Of a stretch of 64,000 nt of DNA, positions 25,070 through 34,228 are shown piece after piece. Origin of the DNA: Maribellus luteus. Its GTDB lineage: Bacteria > Bacteroidota > Bacteroidia > Bacteroidales > Prolixibacteraceae. Every line of letters starts with the position of its first letter. Positions within the stretch are counted from its first letter, which is position 1. The stretch lies in the NCBI RefSeq assembly GCF_003576475.1, contig NZ_QWGR01000001.1:186001-250000 (forward strand). Direction: 5' to 3'. Made by a program: the position numbers and the translations under genes. The notes beneath the pieces are model-generated. The model was given only the letters and a program-made list of their open reading frames with translations. It was not told where the DNA came from and made no database searches.

Positions 25070-27382
25070 ATGATTAAACCGATAAAAGATTACATGGTGC
25101 TTATGGGCTGTTTCTTACTGCTGATTAATAATAGTAGTTTGGCCCGAAATGTTCAGGGATCGGACGGATCCCGCTTTTTTCAAAAAGCTGTTCCGGTTTG
25201 GATAGATAGCCGAAATGTGAAAAACAATAAAGGGGCATATGTTTTAACCTCTTCGGGAAGACACAATTCAAAGCAGCAGGAAGAAAACCTAACAGTCAGC
25301 TTCAGGGCTAAGTTTGAAATAGAAGATTTCTTTGATGTGAAATTGAAGCTGGCAGCCTCTTCGCGTTACCGGGTATTTATCAATGGTGAGTTTTTGGGGC
25401 ATGGTCCCTGCGTTGCTGGTCACGGTTATTATCGGGTTGATGAATACAATTTGAAGGACAAACTGCATTTGGGGGATAACACTGTTGCGATTGAGGTTGT
25501 TGGCTACAATGTCGACAGCTATTTTCAGATCAATCAACCCGCCTTTTTGCAGGCTGAGTTAACCAATAACAATCGGGTTATTGCTTATACCAGCACGGAA
25601 AACAGGGCGGAATTGTTTGAAGCTGCCATTTTGCAGCAGCGTAAGCAGGATGTGCCTCGTTATAGCTTTCAGCGTGCCCACGCAGAGTCTTACCGGTTGG
25701 CTCCTGATTTTCGGGCATGGACAAAAAGCGGGGATGATACCGATTTTCGGGCTTTGAAGCTGGAAAAGACAGCTGCCAAAAAATTGATTGAACGACGTGT
25801 TAAATATCCTGATTATTCGATTCGGAAATCTCAGCATCAGGTCAATGACAGTATTTATAAGTTTGAATGCAACTCAACCGGTTTTATCGGAGCTCAGGTT
25901 GTGGCGAATACGCCTGTAATATTACGTTTCTTTTGGGATGAGATTTTGAATGGCGACGGAGATATTCACCCTTACCGCTTGGGATGTCAAAACGAAATTA
26001 GTTACGAGCTGGAACCGGGGATCTATCATCTTGAATCTTTCGAACCCTACACGTTGCAATACTTGAAAGTGAGAATTGAATCGGGTGATGGAGTGGTGAG
26101 CGAACCTTATATTCGGCAATATGTGAACGGGGATGTTGCTCAGGCAGGTTTTGCTTGCAGTGATACTTCGATGAACCGGATTTTTGATGCCGCTCTGGAA
26201 ACTTACAAGCAGAATGCCCTGGATATTTTTATGGATTGTCCGCATCGGGAACGGGCCGGATGGTTGTGCGATAGCTATTTTACCGCTCGCGTAGCCTTTA
26301 ATTTCTCCGGGAATACATTGATTGAAACGAATTTTCTGGAAAATTTTCTGTTGCCTGAAAGCTTTGAGTTTTTGCCCAAAGGTATGCTGCCAATGTGTTA
26401 CCCGGCAGATCATTCCAATGCAAACTACATTCCCAACTGGGCGATGTGGTATATTTTGCAGCTGGAGGAATATGTGAAGCGAAGTGGCGATCACCAGATG
26501 ATCGTTGAATCTCGTCAGCGTGTGGCCGATCTGCTTGATTTTTTTGTTCCGTATGAGAATGAATTCGGCTTGTTGGAAAGTTTGGAGAAGTGGGTTTTTG
26601 TTGAATGGTCAAAAGCCAACAAGTTTGTGCAGGATGTGAATTATCCGACCAATATGTTGTATGCCTCCATGCTCGAAACGGCTGGCCGCTTGTATGATTG
26701 GCCTCAGCTTGTAACAAAAGCAAGTCGAATTAGAAAGGTTATCCGGGAACAAGCTTTTGATGGGCAGTTCTTTATTGATAATGCTGTTCGGGTTGATGGC
26801 GTGCTTGTTCCTCAGCCGGAAAACCGAACAGAAACGTGTCAGTATTATGCATTCTTTTTCGAAACCGCAAAACCTGAAAGCTATCCGGAATTGTGGAAGA
26901 CCTTGGTTGGTGATTTTGGGCCTGAGCGGGAGGCTAAGAAGCTCTATGAAGAAATTTATCCTTCGAATGCCTTTATCGGAAATTACTTAAGACTTGAATT
27001 GCTCTCTCGTTATGGTGAGGCGGATCAAATGGTGCGTGAGTCGGTGAAGTACTTCGAGCCGATGGCTCAGCTCACAGGAACGCTGTGGGAGAATGTTCAT
27101 ACCCGGGCAAGTTTGAATCATGGTTTTGCTTCACATATTGCACATGCTTATTACCGGGATGTATTGGGTGTAAAAGATGTGGACTTGGTAAATAAGCGAA
27201 TTTGTGTTGAGTTGAATGAAGTTGACCTTGCCTGGTGTGAGGGAAGTATGCCCCTGGCGAAGGGTGCCTTTCATCTTCGTTGGAAGAAAAAGGGAAATCG
27301 CTTGATTTATCATTATGAAGCTCCGGCAGATTACGATGTGTATGTGAAAAATAATACGGATTTGCGATTGATGGAAGAATAG
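25070..27382 (+). CDS. GH78 (alpha-L-rhamnosidase)-like secreted protein
   Basis: A 770-residue protein with an N-terminal signal peptide. Residues about 100-150 contain a carbohydrate-binding-type beta domain (RYRVFINGEFLGHGP). The catalytic (alpha/alpha)6 barrel has DCPHRERAGWLCD around residues 389-401, retaining the Asp, Glu and Asp positions of the GH78 general-acid region. Near residue 671 it has GTLWENVHTRASLNHG, the usual place of the catalytic base Glu. The expected Gly before the last Asp of the first motif is Cys here. It would remove a terminal rhamnose or similar sugar from the imported or surface-bound substrate. Substrate within this locus is unknown; related barrels act on other deoxy or uronic sugars. 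Confidence 0.8.
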   Translation: MIKPIKDYMVLMGCFLLLINNSSLARNVQGSDGSRFFQKAVPVWIDSRNVKNNKGAYVLTSSGRHNSKQQEENLTVSFRAKFEIEDFFDVKLKLAASSRYRVFINGEFLGHGPCVAGHGYYRVDEYNLKDKLHLGDNTVAIEVVGYNVDSYFQINQPAFLQAELTNNNRVIAYTSTENRAELFEAAILQQRKQDVPRYSFQRAHAESYRLAPDFRAWTKSGDDTDFRALKLEKTAAKKLIERRVKYPDYSIRKSQHQVNDSIYKFECNSTGFIGAQVVANTPVILRFFWDEILNGDGDIHPYRLGCQNEISYELEPGIYHLESFEPYTLQYLKVRIESGDGVVSEPYIRQYVNGDVAQAGFACSDTSMNRIFDAALETYKQNALDIFMDCPHRERAGWLCDSYFTARVAFNFSGNTLIETNFLENFLLPESFEFLPKGMLPMCYPADHSNANYIPNWAMWYILQLEEYVKRSGDHQMIVESRQRVADLLDFFVPYENEFGLLESLEKWVFVEWSKANKFVQDVNYPTNMLYASMLETAGRLYDWPQLVTKASRIRKVIREQAFDGQFFIDNAVRVDGVLVPQPENRTETCQYYAFFFETAKPESYPELWKTLVGDFGPEREAKKLYEEIYPSNAFIGNYLRLELLSRYGEADQMVRESVKYFEPMAQLTGTLWENVHTRASLNHGFASHIAHAYYRDVLGVKDVDLVNKRICVELNEVDLAWCEGSMPLAKGAFHLRWKKKGNRLIYHYEAPADYDVYVKNNTDLRLMEE

Positions 27383-27417
27383 AATGGTCTTGGTATAAAG
27401 AATTTAAAATACGAGAA

Positions 27418-28971
27418 ATGAATAACGATAGAAAAGTAGGAGATCTGGTCCGGATGTTTTTGGGCTTATGGGTGTTGGCATTTGTATTTTGGAGTTGTGG
27501 CGAGAGCGCTACAGGTATTCCTGAAGACCCGGAGCCTCCCGAAACTGAAATTACCCCCGCTGCGGGAATGGACTTGTATGGGCTAATAACGGATGATGCC
27601 GGAAATCCGGTTTCGAATGTGGTTGTAAGTGATGGTTACTCGTGTACCTTAACCGATTCTGACGGAATATATCAGATGAAAAAAAATGCCGCCGCGCAAT
27701 TTGTATATTATTCAACACCGGAAGAATTTGCTGTAAATACTTCGGGAGAGTCAGGAAATATGGCATCATTTTATTCTGAGATAGGTACAGGTAAGAGGTT
27801 TGATTTTGAATTGAAAAGGCTTGTCAGTGCTGAATCGGGTTTTGCTTTAATTTGTGTCGGGGATCCGCAGGTAACCAATATGGATGAGTTCAACCGGTTT
27901 AAAACGGAAACCATGGAGGATATAAAGATGCAGGTAGGAGCAGAATCGTCTCCTTGTTACGGATTGTTAATGGGCGACGTGGTAGGAGATAAACCTGCTT
28001 TTTTCAATCAGATGAAAATATTGGCTGGTTCAAGCCCGATGCCCGTGTTTACAACAATTGGAAATCACGATAAAGTGGCAGGGGTGGATAAAAATTTACC
28101 GCGGACTGCTGAGGCCTTTTCCAAAGTTTTCGGGCCATTGAATTATTCGTTCAACAGGGGCGAAGTTCATTTTGTTTGCCTGGATAATATCATTTTTGAA
28201 AATGCCTCAGATTATTCAGGAGGATTTACCGATCAACAAATGGAGTGGCTGAAAAAAGATCTGAGCTATGTTCCTAAAAGTAAAATGGTAATTGTTTATT
28301 ATCACATTCCGATCAGGGGGGCAAGCAGCATTAAAAACAGGGCAAAGCTTTTTGAGGCTGTTAAAGGTTTTGCAGAGGTGCATCTGATGTGTGGGCATAC
28401 TCATTACAGTGAGAATTATATTCATACTTCGTCCGATAATATTTACGAACATGTGCATGCCGCTGCTTGCGGTTCGTGGTGGCGGTCAACTATTAACGGG
28501 GATGGAACACCCAATGGTTATGCAGTTTACCGGGTTAATGGAAACACTATTTCTGATTGGTTTTATAAACCAACGAGGATGACTGCTGATTTTCAGATAC
28601 GTTTACACAAGGGAGATGTTGCTTTTGGCGGGCAATACGGATATTATAGCTTTAACCAAAGCGAAAATGCAATTGTCGCGAATGTGTGGAATGCTGATAG
28701 TAACTGGAAAGTAGAAGCGTACGAAGACGGGGTTAAGGTGGCTGACCTGGAGCCTTTGTCTAAGTCATTGAAAGATGCGTGGTCGCTTGGATACCATATT
28801 GGGGTCTTGAACCGAAATCCCGATAATTACAGCCCGGCCTGCAAGCACTTGTATCTTTATCAGCCTCAAAATTCAAATGCATCCATTGAAATACGGGCTA
28901 CTGATGGATTTGGGAATGTTTATAAGCAGGATCAAATTGTGTCGGGCTTCGAAACAGCCCAGACTTATTAA
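27418..28971 (+). CDS. calcineurin-like phosphoesterase lipoprotein
   Basis: A 517-residue metallophosphoesterase with a lipoprotein signal (FVFWSC) and a proline-rich spacer. It has three parts in a known Bacteroidota arrangement. First is an N-terminal beta domain (MDLYGLITDDAGNPVSNVVVSD), then the catalytic domain with GDPQ, LLMGDVVGD, TIGNHD, YYHIPI and CGHTHYSEN metal-binding motifs, and last a C-terminal beta domain. The reaction is hydrolysis of a phosphomonoester or phosphodiester outside the cytoplasm. With the glycerophosphodiesterase and GlpT-type transporter in the same locus, it probably trims phosphate-containing substrate or releases the alcohol for the polyol permease. It lies 35 bases after the GH78-like gene. 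Confidence 0.88.
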   Translation: MNNDRKVGDLVRMFLGLWVLAFVFWSCGESATGIPEDPEPPETEITPAAGMDLYGLITDDAGNPVSNVVVSDGYSCTLTDSDGIYQMKKNAAAQFVYYSTPEEFAVNTSGESGNMASFYSEIGTGKRFDFELKRLVSAESGFALICVGDPQVTNMDEFNRFKTETMEDIKMQVGAESSPCYGLLMGDVVGDKPAFFNQMKILAGSSPMPVFTTIGNHDKVAGVDKNLPRTAEAFSKVFGPLNYSFNRGEVHFVCLDNIIFENASDYSGGFTDQQMEWLKKDLSYVPKSKMVIVYYHIPIRGASSIKNRAKLFEAVKGFAEVHLMCGHTHYSENYIHTSSDNIYEHVHAAACGSWWRSTINGDGTPNGYAVYRVNGNTISDWFYKPTRMTADFQIRLHKGDVAFGGQYGYYSFNQSENAIVANVWNADSNWKVEAYEDGVKVADLEPLSKSLKDAWSLGYHIGVLNRNPDNYSPACKHLYLYQPQNSNASIEIRATDGFGNVYKQDQIVSGFETAQTY

Positions 28972-28992
28972 TTTTTAAAATATTCCGGGGTT

Positions 28993-30312
28993 ATGGTAAA
29001 AAATAGCATTGGTTTTGTTTGGTGTGTTTTGCAGTGTTGGCTGCTGGTTTCTTGCAGTAAAGGGGAGGATCCTGGTGTCGATTCTTTAAGTTTTGCAAAG
29101 GAAACGTGGGCTGTAAGCGAAGGAGAGACTTTGCAGCTTGAGTTGTCAGAGCCCATTCCGGCTGATGTCGACTTGACCTGGAGATCCATGGATGAGTCGG
29201 TGCTCGCAGTTGATCAAAAGGGCCTTGTTTCCGCCCGAAAAGCAGGAAGTGCCGAAGTCGCTGTTCAGCTGGCAGGCAGCACCATATCAGCCACGGCCAA
29301 AATACACGTGCTGATCAAAGGGTTGAGGAGGTTGGAAGCTCAGCTGTCGAATGAATTAATCTACAGTAAGGGAATATATCTTGTCCGTAATACCGTGATT
29401 CAGTGTTTTGATGTTGCATCAGACGGAACCATCTTTTATGACCAACTCGGTGGTGGGTTGCCGCACGTGATTTTTGTAGTAAGAGGCGCGGCTAATCAAC
29501 CTTATCTCGATTACATGCAATTGAAATATTTTGGACATGGAACCAATATGGCTATTGAGGAGAAAGGAAATGAGGTGTATCTCTGGATAAATAGTAATGC
29601 GACAAAAGGTAGTGATGGTTCCTATGGAAGCAATCAAACATTTTCCAGATTGAAATATGTTCCGGGAGGGATAGCTGAGAAATTTAGCGGGGAAAATTTC
29701 TACTTGCCCGGGAAAACAAATGTTCATCCGGCCATTGATATCGAAAACGATATACTTGCAGTTACTACGTCAGGAGGGGGAGATCCTTTTCGGTATTTTT
29801 ATTTTTATAAGTTAAGCGAAGCCAGAGCTCTGTCAGAGGAGCAGGTTACTTTATCTCCGATCACATACGGCGGAGAAGAAGCCGGCGGCCCTCTTGAGCA
29901 AACCGAAAACAGAACCGTGAGTGTTAAAAATCTTGGAAAGCTTGCGCCGGTAAAATCGTTTAAAGTTGCGCAAACTGTTGATCCCGCCAGGATTGGTTAT
30001 TATGCTTTTCAGGGTTTCGATGTTGCTGGGGGGTATTTGTATTTTTATGAAGGAGAAGGAAATGAAAATTCTGTTTCCATCGGAGCGTCAAATGCATACG
30101 TCTCGGTATTCAATATGGATGGGGCCATTGTTAAAGAAAAAACAAAAGTTCAGGCCATTGCGAATCTGGATGATTTGGACAATTATGGGATTACCAATAC
30201 CGGTTACATGGAGGCTGAAGGTATCAAAATAAAGAATGGAGCTATTTACCTGGGATTTGCTTCAAAATCAACAGATGAAAAGCGAAGAGCAAATATTCTC
30301 GTTTACAGGTAA
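28993..30312 (+). CDS. lipoprotein with BIG2-type Ig domain and helveticin-J-like domain
   Basis: A 439-residue lipoprotein (signal ending LLVSC). Residues about 30-105 form a bacterial Ig-like (BIG2) domain, with the typical VSEGETLQLEL, TWRSMDESVLAVDQKGLVSARKAG pattern (two adjacent pieces). The rest, from about residue 115, resembles helveticin J-family bacteriocin domains. Corresponding stretches include VHPAIDIENDILAVTTS, YAFQGFDVAGGYLYFYEGEG and EAEGIKIKNGAIYLGFASK, all at the expected spacing. Such proteins are thought to be beta-propellers that act on bacterial cell walls. Encoded in a glycerophosphate locus, it could bind teichoic-acid-bearing walls. The helveticin relationship is from memory of the family and should be treated as probable, not proven. 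Confidence 0.6.
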   Translation: MVKNSIGFVWCVLQCWLLVSCSKGEDPGVDSLSFAKETWAVSEGETLQLELSEPIPADVDLTWRSMDESVLAVDQKGLVSARKAGSAEVAVQLAGSTISATAKIHVLIKGLRRLEAQLSNELIYSKGIYLVRNTVIQCFDVASDGTIFYDQLGGGLPHVIFVVRGAANQPYLDYMQLKYFGHGTNMAIEEKGNEVYLWINSNATKGSDGSYGSNQTFSRLKYVPGGIAEKFSGENFYLPGKTNVHPAIDIENDILAVTTSGGGDPFRYFYFYKLSEARALSEEQVTLSPITYGGEEAGGPLEQTENRTVSVKNLGKLAPVKSFKVAQTVDPARIGYYAFQGFDVAGGYLYFYEGEGNENSVSIGASNAYVSVFNMDGAIVKEKTKVQAIANLDDLDNYGITNTGYMEAEGIKIKNGAIYLGFASKSTDEKRRANILVYR

Positions 30313-30533
30313 GAGTTGCTTGAGCTGTTAAAATGTTTTGGTCTGTTGAGTCCGGCAAACTCTTTAATGCATGTGGATGTTCAATAAGAAATTCCCGGCT
30401 TGGCATTCAATTGTTTTGCCGGAAAAACATCAGTAGATCAACTTCTTCAGTAAAAAAGAAATTTAGCAATTGCTCAGCATTGGTGGGAGACTTCTTCTTC
30501 CGGAATGAGAGCAATGCCTATTTTTCCCAAATT

Positions 30534-31298
30534 TTATACAATAATCAACTCTATCCCCATTTCTTCAATGGCGGTTGCCGTGTGCTGTGCAATTCCTGAA
30601 TCGGTGATTATAACATCGATTTGGTCGAGGTTGCAGATTTTGCCAAATCCTCTTCTTCCAAATTTAGACGAGTCGGAAATAATGATGGTTCTTAGGGCAG
30701 ATTTCATCATCTTCTTATTCAGAATGGCTTCTTCGATATTTGAGTTGGTGATCCCGTTATCAAAATCAATACCGTCAACACCCAGGAATAATTTTGAGCA
30801 GGTCATGTCGTCAAAGGGTTTGATGGCAAAGTCGCCCACCACCGAGAATGAGTTTTTCCTGACAATTCCACCAAGTTGTATTACTTCAATGTTTTGCTTG
30901 CCGCTAAGTAACAACGATGTTTTGAGCGAAGCACTAACCACGGTCAGGTTTCCCTGTGGGTTGAGCTCCTGTGCAAAAGTGTGGGCTGTTGATCCGGAAG
31001 CGATAATGATGGAGTCATTTTCTTCAATCAATTGACAGGCAGCCAATGCAATCCGCTGTTTCTCTGAAATTTTCATTTTCTCCTTCTCCTGCAGGTTGAT
31101 GTCGGCAGTGTGCGGATTCACCGGGCTGGCACTTCCGTGTGTGCGGTACAGAAGCTTCTTTTCTTCCAGGTACTTCAGGTCCTTTCGTATGGTAACAGGT
31201 GTTACGTCAAGTTCGCGCGAAATGTCAGAAACTTTGATAAACCCGTTTTTATTGAGCATGTCCAGGATGTACTTGTGTCTTTCAGCGATACTTAGCAT
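30534..31298 (-). CDS. DeoR/GlpR-family transcriptional regulator
   Basis: A 254-residue regulator. The N-terminal DeoR winged helix is clear: RHKYILDMLNKNGFIKVSDIS and DVTPVTIRKDLKYLEEKKLLYRTHGSA. The C-terminal sugar-phosphate sensor (DeoRC) shows IIIASGSTAHTFAQEL, VVSASLKTSLLL, LGGIVRKNSFSVVG and LFLGVDGID. DeoR-family members usually repress and are released by a phosphorylated sugar or polyol; GlpR senses glycerol-3-phosphate. The gene is divergent from the permease operon and convergent with the glpD-side genes. I infer that it controls both through the shared 79-bp element. The ligand is probably a glycerol phosphate or related polyol phosphate. Confidence 0.9.
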   Translation of the reverse strand: MLSIAERHKYILDMLNKNGFIKVSDISRELDVTPVTIRKDLKYLEEKKLLYRTHGSASPVNPHTADINLQEKEKMKISEKQRIALAACQLIEENDSIIIASGSTAHTFAQELNPQGNLTVVSASLKTSLLLSGKQNIEVIQLGGIVRKNSFSVVGDFAIKPFDDMTCSKLFLGVDGIDFDNGITNSNIEEAILNKKMMKSALRTIIISDSSKFGRRGFGKICNLDQIDVIITDSGIAQHTATAIEEMGIELIIV

Positions 31299-31651
31299 GG
31301 CATTTTTTATTAGTATTTGTGCAAATATAGGCTTTTCGGAGATGCTTTGTGCATTTGGTATGATGTGTTTTGTTTCATATCATAATTTTTCATGATTGTT
31401 TTGTAGCTATTGGAGAAAAAAGAATAAAAACAATTGTTATTATTTTCTTTTTGTGTATGTTTGTTTCGCATTGAGCGAATAAAGGAAAGAAAAGGAAAAA
31501 ATATTGAAAAAATAGTTTCGTTTTTTGATTATATGCGAGAGGGAATACAAAAGACAGCCAGAGGAGAAGTATCGGTCGTAGAAAAGTAGTTATGTTTGAT
31601 TCTCTCACAAAATAGTGTCATAATAAAAGAAAATCCAACCAGAACTAAACG
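31299..31651. promoter_or_regulatory. divergent regulatory region between regulator and permease operon
   Basis: A 353-base gap. It holds copy B of the shared element (31449-31527), a further exact TAnnTTTG box TATGTTTG at 31591-31598 that could be a second promoter for the permease operon, and an AT-rich stretch near the regulator start. No coding frame is supported. A TTG at 31434-31436 lies 19 bases before the -7 box inside copy B and could be its -33 element. Confidence 0.65.
31449..31527 (+). promoter_or_regulatory. permease-operon promoter/operator, copy B of the 79-bp shared element
   Basis: Ungapped match to 15482-15560. The first 20 bases are identical, the A/G block differs at one position, and GTTTCGTTTTTTG (31515-31527) is identical at the same spacing. 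The -7-like box TATGTTTG is at 31456-31463. The variable core here contains the inverted repeat TTCGC-ATTGA-GCGAA, beginning at 31466, a candidate operator. The resulting transcript would have a leader of about 180 bases before the ATG at 31652. Confidence 0.75.
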
Positions 31652-32887
31652 ATGAAAAACAGATCAAGCGCTTTTTTTAGTCATGCCGGCTTACCCAAAC
31701 ATCTTACATGGGGATACCTTGGAGTATTGATTTTCATGATGGGAGATGGGATTGAACAAGGCTGGCTAAGTCCTTATTTAATTGAACGGGGACTGAGCCT
31801 GGAAGCTTCAGCCGCGTTATTTACCGTCTACGGAATTACCATTGCCATTTCGTCCTGGTTTTCGGGCGTGCTGGCTGAAACATATGGAGCCCGGAAGACA
31901 ATGCTTTACGGGCTGTTGCTTTATTTGTTGGGAACCGTCGGATTTGTTGGGCTCGGCATTCCGGAACTAAATTATCCGGTGATGCTGGTAACTTATGCGG
32001 TTCGTGGTTTTGGCTATCCTTTGTTTGCCTATGCCTTTTTGGTGTGGATCACTTACAGTACACCAAAAGAACAACTGGGACGCGCCGTTGGATGGTTCTG
32101 GTTTGTGTTTACCGGTGGTCTTAATGTGCTGGGGGCTTATTACTCGAGTTGGGCCATTATTCAATTTGGTCACATCTCTACCTTGTGGACAAGTGTGTTC
32201 TGGGCTTTGATTGGGGCACTGTTTGCTTTGGTGCTGAATAAGTACACAAAACTGGAAAGAAAAGGCGCAGAATCGAAAATGAAAGACCTGATGAAGGGAA
32301 TCACCATTATGCGTGACGAACCCAAAGTTTTGCTGGGTGGGATTGTTCGGGTGATCAATACCACTGCACAATTTGCGTTCCCGGTCTTTTTGCCTTTGTA
32401 CATGGCCGAACATGGATTTAACACAACAGAATGGTTGCAGATATGGGGAACCATTTTTACGGGTAATATTATTTTCAACCTGATCTTCGGATTTGTTGGC
32501 GACCGCGTTGGCTGGCGCAATACCGTAATTTGGTTCGGAGGTGTTGGTTGTGCTGTAAGTACGCTGTTGTTTTATTACTCGCCGGTGTTTGGCAACAGTA
32601 ATTTCTGGATTGTGATGGCGGCCGGAACCTTGTGGGGAGCCTTGCTGGCAGGCTATGTGCCTTTGTCGGCTTTGGTGCCGTCGCTGGTGAAAGAAGATAA
32701 AGGAGCAGCAATGGCTGTTTTAAACTTGGGGGCCGGGCTTCCTGTGTTTGTAGGCCCGTTGCTGGTGGGTGTTTTCTACCGGTTAATCGGAAGTGAAGGG
32801 GTGATTTGGTTGCTCGCAGCACTTTATCTGCTGAGTGCTTTTCTCACTCGTTTTATTACCCTTCCGAACAATGCAAAAACAATGTAA
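31652..32887 (+). CDS. MFS polyol permease, RbtT/DalT/CsbX type
   Basis: A 411-residue MFS transporter with about 12 predicted membrane segments. The N-terminal GYLGVLIFMMGDGIEQGWLSPYL is the characteristic first helix of ribitol/arabinitol permeases (RbtT, DalT, CsbX). A RAVGWFWFVFTGGLNVLG segment and the loop GDRVGWRNT follow. It would import a free polyol across the inner membrane by proton symport. The polyol could be ribitol, arabinitol, glycerol or a short glycoside. Ribitol and glycerol are both teichoic-acid components, which fits the phosphatase and diesterase genes nearby. First gene of a five-gene operon with short gaps to the AraM-type dehydrogenase. Confidence 0.85.
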   Translation: MKNRSSAFFSHAGLPKHLTWGYLGVLIFMMGDGIEQGWLSPYLIERGLSLEASAALFTVYGITIAISSWFSGVLAETYGARKTMLYGLLLYLLGTVGFVGLGIPELNYPVMLVTYAVRGFGYPLFAYAFLVWITYSTPKEQLGRAVGWFWFVFTGGLNVLGAYYSSWAIIQFGHISTLWTSVFWALIGALFALVLNKYTKLERKGAESKMKDLMKGITIMRDEPKVLLGGIVRVINTTAQFAFPVFLPLYMAEHGFNTTEWLQIWGTIFTGNIIFNLIFGFVGDRVGWRNTVIWFGGVGCAVSTLLFYYSPVFGNSNFWIVMAAGTLWGALLAGYVPLSALVPSLVKEDKGAAMAVLNLGAGLPVFVGPLLVGVFYRLIGSEGVIWLLAALYLLSAFLTRFITLPNNAKTM

Positions 32888-32906
32888 TACAAATTAGATA
32901 TTTCAG

Positions 32907-34223
32907 ATGAAATTGAATGTAAAAGAAGCACTGGATTCGGCTCGGGATACGCGGGCCTTGCTGATAGACCGGGATATTTTAGAACAGGTTTCCGGTTTGT
33001 TTAAGGCCAATTTTGAAGGACGAAAAGCCGTTGTGGTGTGTGATGAGACTACCTGGAAGGTAGCAGGAGAAAAGGTATACGAGTGTATGAAGAAAGAGGG
33101 GATGACCGAAATAGAGCCCTTCATTTATGATGAGCCTAAGCCGTATGCTGAATTTGGAAATGTAGAAAAGCTGGAAGCGTCATTAAAAAAACATAACGCC
33201 ATTCCGGTGGTGGTTGGGGCCGGAACCTTGAACGACCTGACAAAACTGGCGGCAGCCCGCGCCGACAGGCCTTACATGTGTGTGGCAACTGCAGCTTCAA
33301 TGGATGGATACACCGCTTTTGGTGCTTCCATTACATTCCGGGGAGCCAAACAAACTTTTTCTTGTCCGGCACCTCAGGCTGTTTTGGCTGATGTTGAAAT
33401 CATCAGGCAGGCCCCTTCGTTAATGACTGCTTCAGGATATGCCGATCTCTTTGCGAAAGTAACGGCTGGTGCCGACTGGATCATTTCAGATGCGTTGGAG
33501 GTGGAGCCAATTGATCCGCGGGCGTGGTCAATTGTGCAGGATGGATTGAAAGAGGCGCTGGCCGATCCGGAAGGTGCTAAAAATGGGGAGTTGACAGCCA
33601 TTACTCCTTTGGTTGAAGGATTGATTTTAGGAGGTTTTGCCATGCAGTGGTCGCAAACCAGTCGCCCGGCTTCAGGGGCCGAGCACCAGTTCAGCCATTT
33701 GTGGAACATGGAGCACCATACGCACGAAGGAGAGACGCCATCGCACGGTTTTCAGGTAGGAATTGCCACTTTGGCTGTTACCCGTTTGTACGAAAAAATG
33801 CTTCAAACCCCCTTGGATTTGCTGGATGTGGAAGCTTGTTGCGAGCAATGGGATGAATGGCCCGTGTGGGAACAAAAAATAAAAGAGAAATTTCAGGATA
33901 CTGATTTTCTGGAAACAGCCTTAACTCAAACTCAGAATAAATACATTGGTAAGGATGCGTTGAGGGAGCAACTGATGACGCTAAAAACAACATGGCCGGA
34001 ATTGAAGGAGCGTTTGACCGAACAATTGGTTCCTTCAGAAGAAGTCGAAAAAAGATTGCTGGCTGTTGGAGCTCCGGTTGAGTCTGAGCAAATCGGTATT
34101 TCCCGCGAGCGCCTGAAAGAATCGTTTTACCGGGCTTCATACATCCGTTCCCGTTTCACGGTTTTGGATATTGCCTTAAGAACGGGGAACCTGGACCGGT
34201 GGTTGAACGAAATATTTGAATAG
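32907..34223 (+). CDS. sn-glycerol-1-phosphate dehydrogenase, AraM/EgsA family
   Basis: A 438-residue iron-alcohol-dehydrogenase-like protein of the AraM/EgsA family. Nucleotide-binding features are PVVVGAGTLNDLTKLAA and VATAASMDGYTAFGASI. Metal ligands are expected at the Asp of SGYADLFAKVTAG and at two His residues in EHQFSHLWNMEHH and SHGFQVG. AraM-type enzymes interconvert dihydroxyacetone phosphate and sn-glycerol-1-phosphate with NAD(P)H, often using nickel or zinc. In B. subtilis the reaction feeds an archaeal-type lipid. Here, beside transporters and no prenyl transferase, the oxidative direction is more likely: G1P to DHAP, complementing GlpD for the other enantiomer. That direction is inference. 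Overall assignment to the family is strong. Confidence 0.9.
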   Translation: MKLNVKEALDSARDTRALLIDRDILEQVSGLFKANFEGRKAVVVCDETTWKVAGEKVYECMKKEGMTEIEPFIYDEPKPYAEFGNVEKLEASLKKHNAIPVVVGAGTLNDLTKLAAARADRPYMCVATAASMDGYTAFGASITFRGAKQTFSCPAPQAVLADVEIIRQAPSLMTASGYADLFAKVTAGADWIISDALEVEPIDPRAWSIVQDGLKEALADPEGAKNGELTAITPLVEGLILGGFAMQWSQTSRPASGAEHQFSHLWNMEHHTHEGETPSHGFQVGIATLAVTRLYEKMLQTPLDLLDVEACCEQWDEWPVWEQKIKEKFQDTDFLETALTQTQNKYIGKDALREQLMTLKTTWPELKERLTEQLVPSEEVEKRLLAVGAPVESEQIGISRERLKESFYRASYIRSRFTVLDIALRTGNLDRWLNEIFE

Positions 34224-34228
34224 AAACT

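Noticed and set aside
25922-26494. 190-codon minus-strand frame inside the GH78-like gene
   Set aside because: It is the antisense shadow of a gene with clear catalytic motifs. The same holds for the long antisense frames inside the SusC genes (for example 20661-21125).
30385-30445. CCGGC/GCCGG inverted repeat between the helveticin-like gene and the regulator as a bidirectional terminator
   Set aside because: On the plus strand it is followed by an A-run and on the minus strand by GAATTTC, so neither direction has the required T-tract.
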